From CAVSUR01 sp963731285 (GTDB lineage Bacteria > Actinomycetota > Actinomycetes > Streptosporangiales > Streptosporangiaceae): DNA of 64,000 nt. Numbering within the stretch: position 1 is the stretch's first letter; each line of letters opens with the position of its first letter. Position numbers and translations under genes: made by a program. The notes beneath the pieces are model-generated. The model searched no databases. It saw only the letters and a list, made by a program, of their open reading frames with translations, and was not told where the DNA came from. The stretch is taken from assembly GCA_963731285.1 (NCBI GenBank), contig CAVSUR010000014.1, positions 1,299,691 through 1,363,690 of the forward strand, in the 5' to 3' direction. Positions 62,834 to 64,000 of the stretch are shown here, piece by piece.

Positions 62834-63548
62834 TCACGCCACCTCACGGCTGCGCTGCCGCCAGGCCTGGACCCGGCGCACGCCGTTCATGATCAATGGA
62901 GCCGCCGCCCAGAGGGCGTAGGCCCACTGGGTCACGAAGGCCAGCGGAATAGACACCAGGAACACAGCCGCCAGCGTGGGCAGGCGCGGGTCGCCGCTGG
63001 CCGCCGTTGGTGCCTGCGGCCGCAGCAGCTTGTCGCGCCTGAGCAGGCGGAGCAGCAGCCACAGGGTCATCGCGGTGAAGACCTGGATGAGGGCGTAGAA
63101 GCTGAACCGCACCCCGAAACCGCCCGAGCCGGACAGCACCCGGGGTGGCGAAGGGCATGATGATGATCAGGAACAGCCAGAACATGTTGAGCGCGATGAC
63201 CCACTCGTTGAGCCGGGCGACGAACCGGAACAGCCGGTGATGAATCCGCCAGTAGTTCCCGATGACGAGAAAGCTGATTCCGAACGCTAGGAAGTCGTCG
63301 GCGTGACGGGACGCCGAGCGCAGCACCTGGGCGTTGGTCGCGCCGTGCGGCAGCGGCAGGGCGATGGCCAGCAGCGTGATGGCGATGGCCGCAACGGCGT
63401 CGGAGAAGAAGATCAGGCGCTCGGCTGAGAACAGCTCGATCTCGGCGGCGAGATCGTCAGCGCCGATCCCGGGGCCGGGCGCGGCCTCGGGATCAGTGCC
63501 GGTCTGGGGACCCGCGCCGGTCGCGGGGTCCCCGCTCGGCTGCGTCAT
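62834..63548 (-). CDS. TMEM175/DUF1211-family membrane protein (one frameshift)
   Basis: About 238 residues. The signature FFSDAVAAIAITLLAIALPL (FSD motif of bacterial TMEM175 K+ channels) opens helix 1, followed by FLAFGISFLVIGNYWRIHHR and LNMFWLFLIIIMPFAT. An extra C near 63143 shifts the frame; the rest (GVRFSFYALIQVFTAMTLWL to WRQRSREVA) continues to 62834. By homology a potassium-permeable channel. Confidence 0.85.
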
Positions 63549-63901
63549 GGGCAGGCGCCTTTCGGGTGAAGGGTGGACCGGACGTTACCAGCCGCCGTCT
63601 CGCCGCCAGCGGCGCGATCGGACGCCAGGTCCGCAGCGGGACCCGGCATGATCCGGCCGGTGGCGTCATCCGCCCGAGCGCGCCGGTACTGTTGATCGCA
63701 GCCTGCTGATCGGGGCGGCGCAGGCCCGGCACGATTCAGGCGAATGCGACGTGACGCGCCGGGTAGCGCCTTACGCTGGGTGAAGAGCTGCTGGCCTGCC
63801 CCGTCCGCAGGTAGTGCAGGCATCCGGAAGCCCGGGTCCGGGCAGCGCGGCGGCACTGCGCCGATAGCGGTCCTCAATCGCCGCCCATGGAGGTTGCCCA
63901 G
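63549..63901. other. Intergenic region near right edge
   Basis: About 350 bases with no gene that I can support on either strand. It contains the upstream region of the TMEM175 gene and GGAGG of a plus-strand start at 63902. Confidence 0.5.
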
Positions 63902-64000
63902 GTGGCACAGGTGTCGGTCAACTCGGCTGACCAGGCCGGATCGGCTGGCCCGCCCGGCCGGCCGGGCCCTGGCGGCCCGGCCGAGGGGCACGGCCTGATC
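63902..64000 (+). CDS. Start of a protein running off the window
   Basis: GTG with GGAGG eight bases upstream, reading MAQVSVNSADQAGSAGPPGR with a Pro/Gly linker and AEGHGLI to the edge. Such disordered starts precede many actinobacterial membrane proteins; identity unknown. Confidence 0.4.
   Translation, partial: MAQVSVNSADQAGSAGPPGRPGPGGPAEGHGLI

Overview
The window is very GC-rich chromosomal DNA with dense, often overlapping genes, frequent GTG starts and typical actinobacterial families: an NdgR/LtbR-like IclR regulator, a mycofactocin-type MftD enzyme, PspC-domain sensor kinase, MEDS/HATPase protein, mycothiol-type MDMPI fold, DUF1707, DUF1003, DUF2127 and DUF3037. It most likely comes from a soil actinomycete (Streptosporangiales/Treboniaceae-like; inferred from gene content, not from a marker gene). 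No rRNA, tRNA, CRISPR array, phage or intact transposon was seen.

Layout. 1-3.7 kb: an Alg13/Alg14-like split glycosyltransferase pair, a PAPS sulfotransferase and an MFS exporter. 3.8-15.3 kb: a branched-chain amino acid region on the minus strand. leuC-leuD lie first, then a transcription attenuator with a leader peptide, then ilvB-ilvN-ilvC-leuB-cimA-ilvD joined mostly by 4-bp overlaps. The divergent IclR regulator faces leuC across a three-copy 16-bp repeat array ending in a perfect palindrome. 15.3-35 kb: housekeeping and stress genes: a phosphotransferase, a single-chain pyruvate dehydrogenase E1, methionine aminopeptidase, membrane and secreted proteins of unknown role, aldo-keto reductase, a DUF1707/PspC/two-component module, an APH(3')-like phosphotransferase, SDR and luciferase-like oxidoreductases. 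32.3-36 kb: pgi-gnd and convergent rpiA (pentose phosphate genes) around a G-rich tandem repeat.

36-46 kb: an MgtE-N/CBS protein with DUF1003 partner, an MFS transporter, and a seven-gene cation/proton antiporter operon in the order E-F-G-D'-B-C-D. It resembles the Mbh antiporter module of archaea and lacks the large MrpA subunit. 41.4-49.4 kb is a gene graveyard holding truncated iolG, DUF899, IS110 transposase, SRPBCC and metallo-beta-lactamase pieces, plus an orphan mftD. 49.8-53.7 kb: an ArsR/MDMPI operon, a ChaB-like protein and a MEDS/HATPase regulator. 53.7-58 kb: uxaC-uxuB and a divergent lactate-racemase-like gene for hexuronate or hydroxy-acid metabolism. 58-64 kb: Zn-finger proteins, a Clp-N protein, a DUF3037 stub, an MFS transporter and a TMEM175-like channel.

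Many conserved genes (leuC, leuD, ilvC, cimA, ilvD, uxuB, uxaC, larA-like and others) are cut by single-base frameshifts although their protein sequence continues intact in another frame. Other long genes (PDH E1, pgi, gnd, mnhD, ilvB) are clean. This points to local indel errors in a draft assembly more than to decay. The truncated remnants listed separately look like genuine decay.
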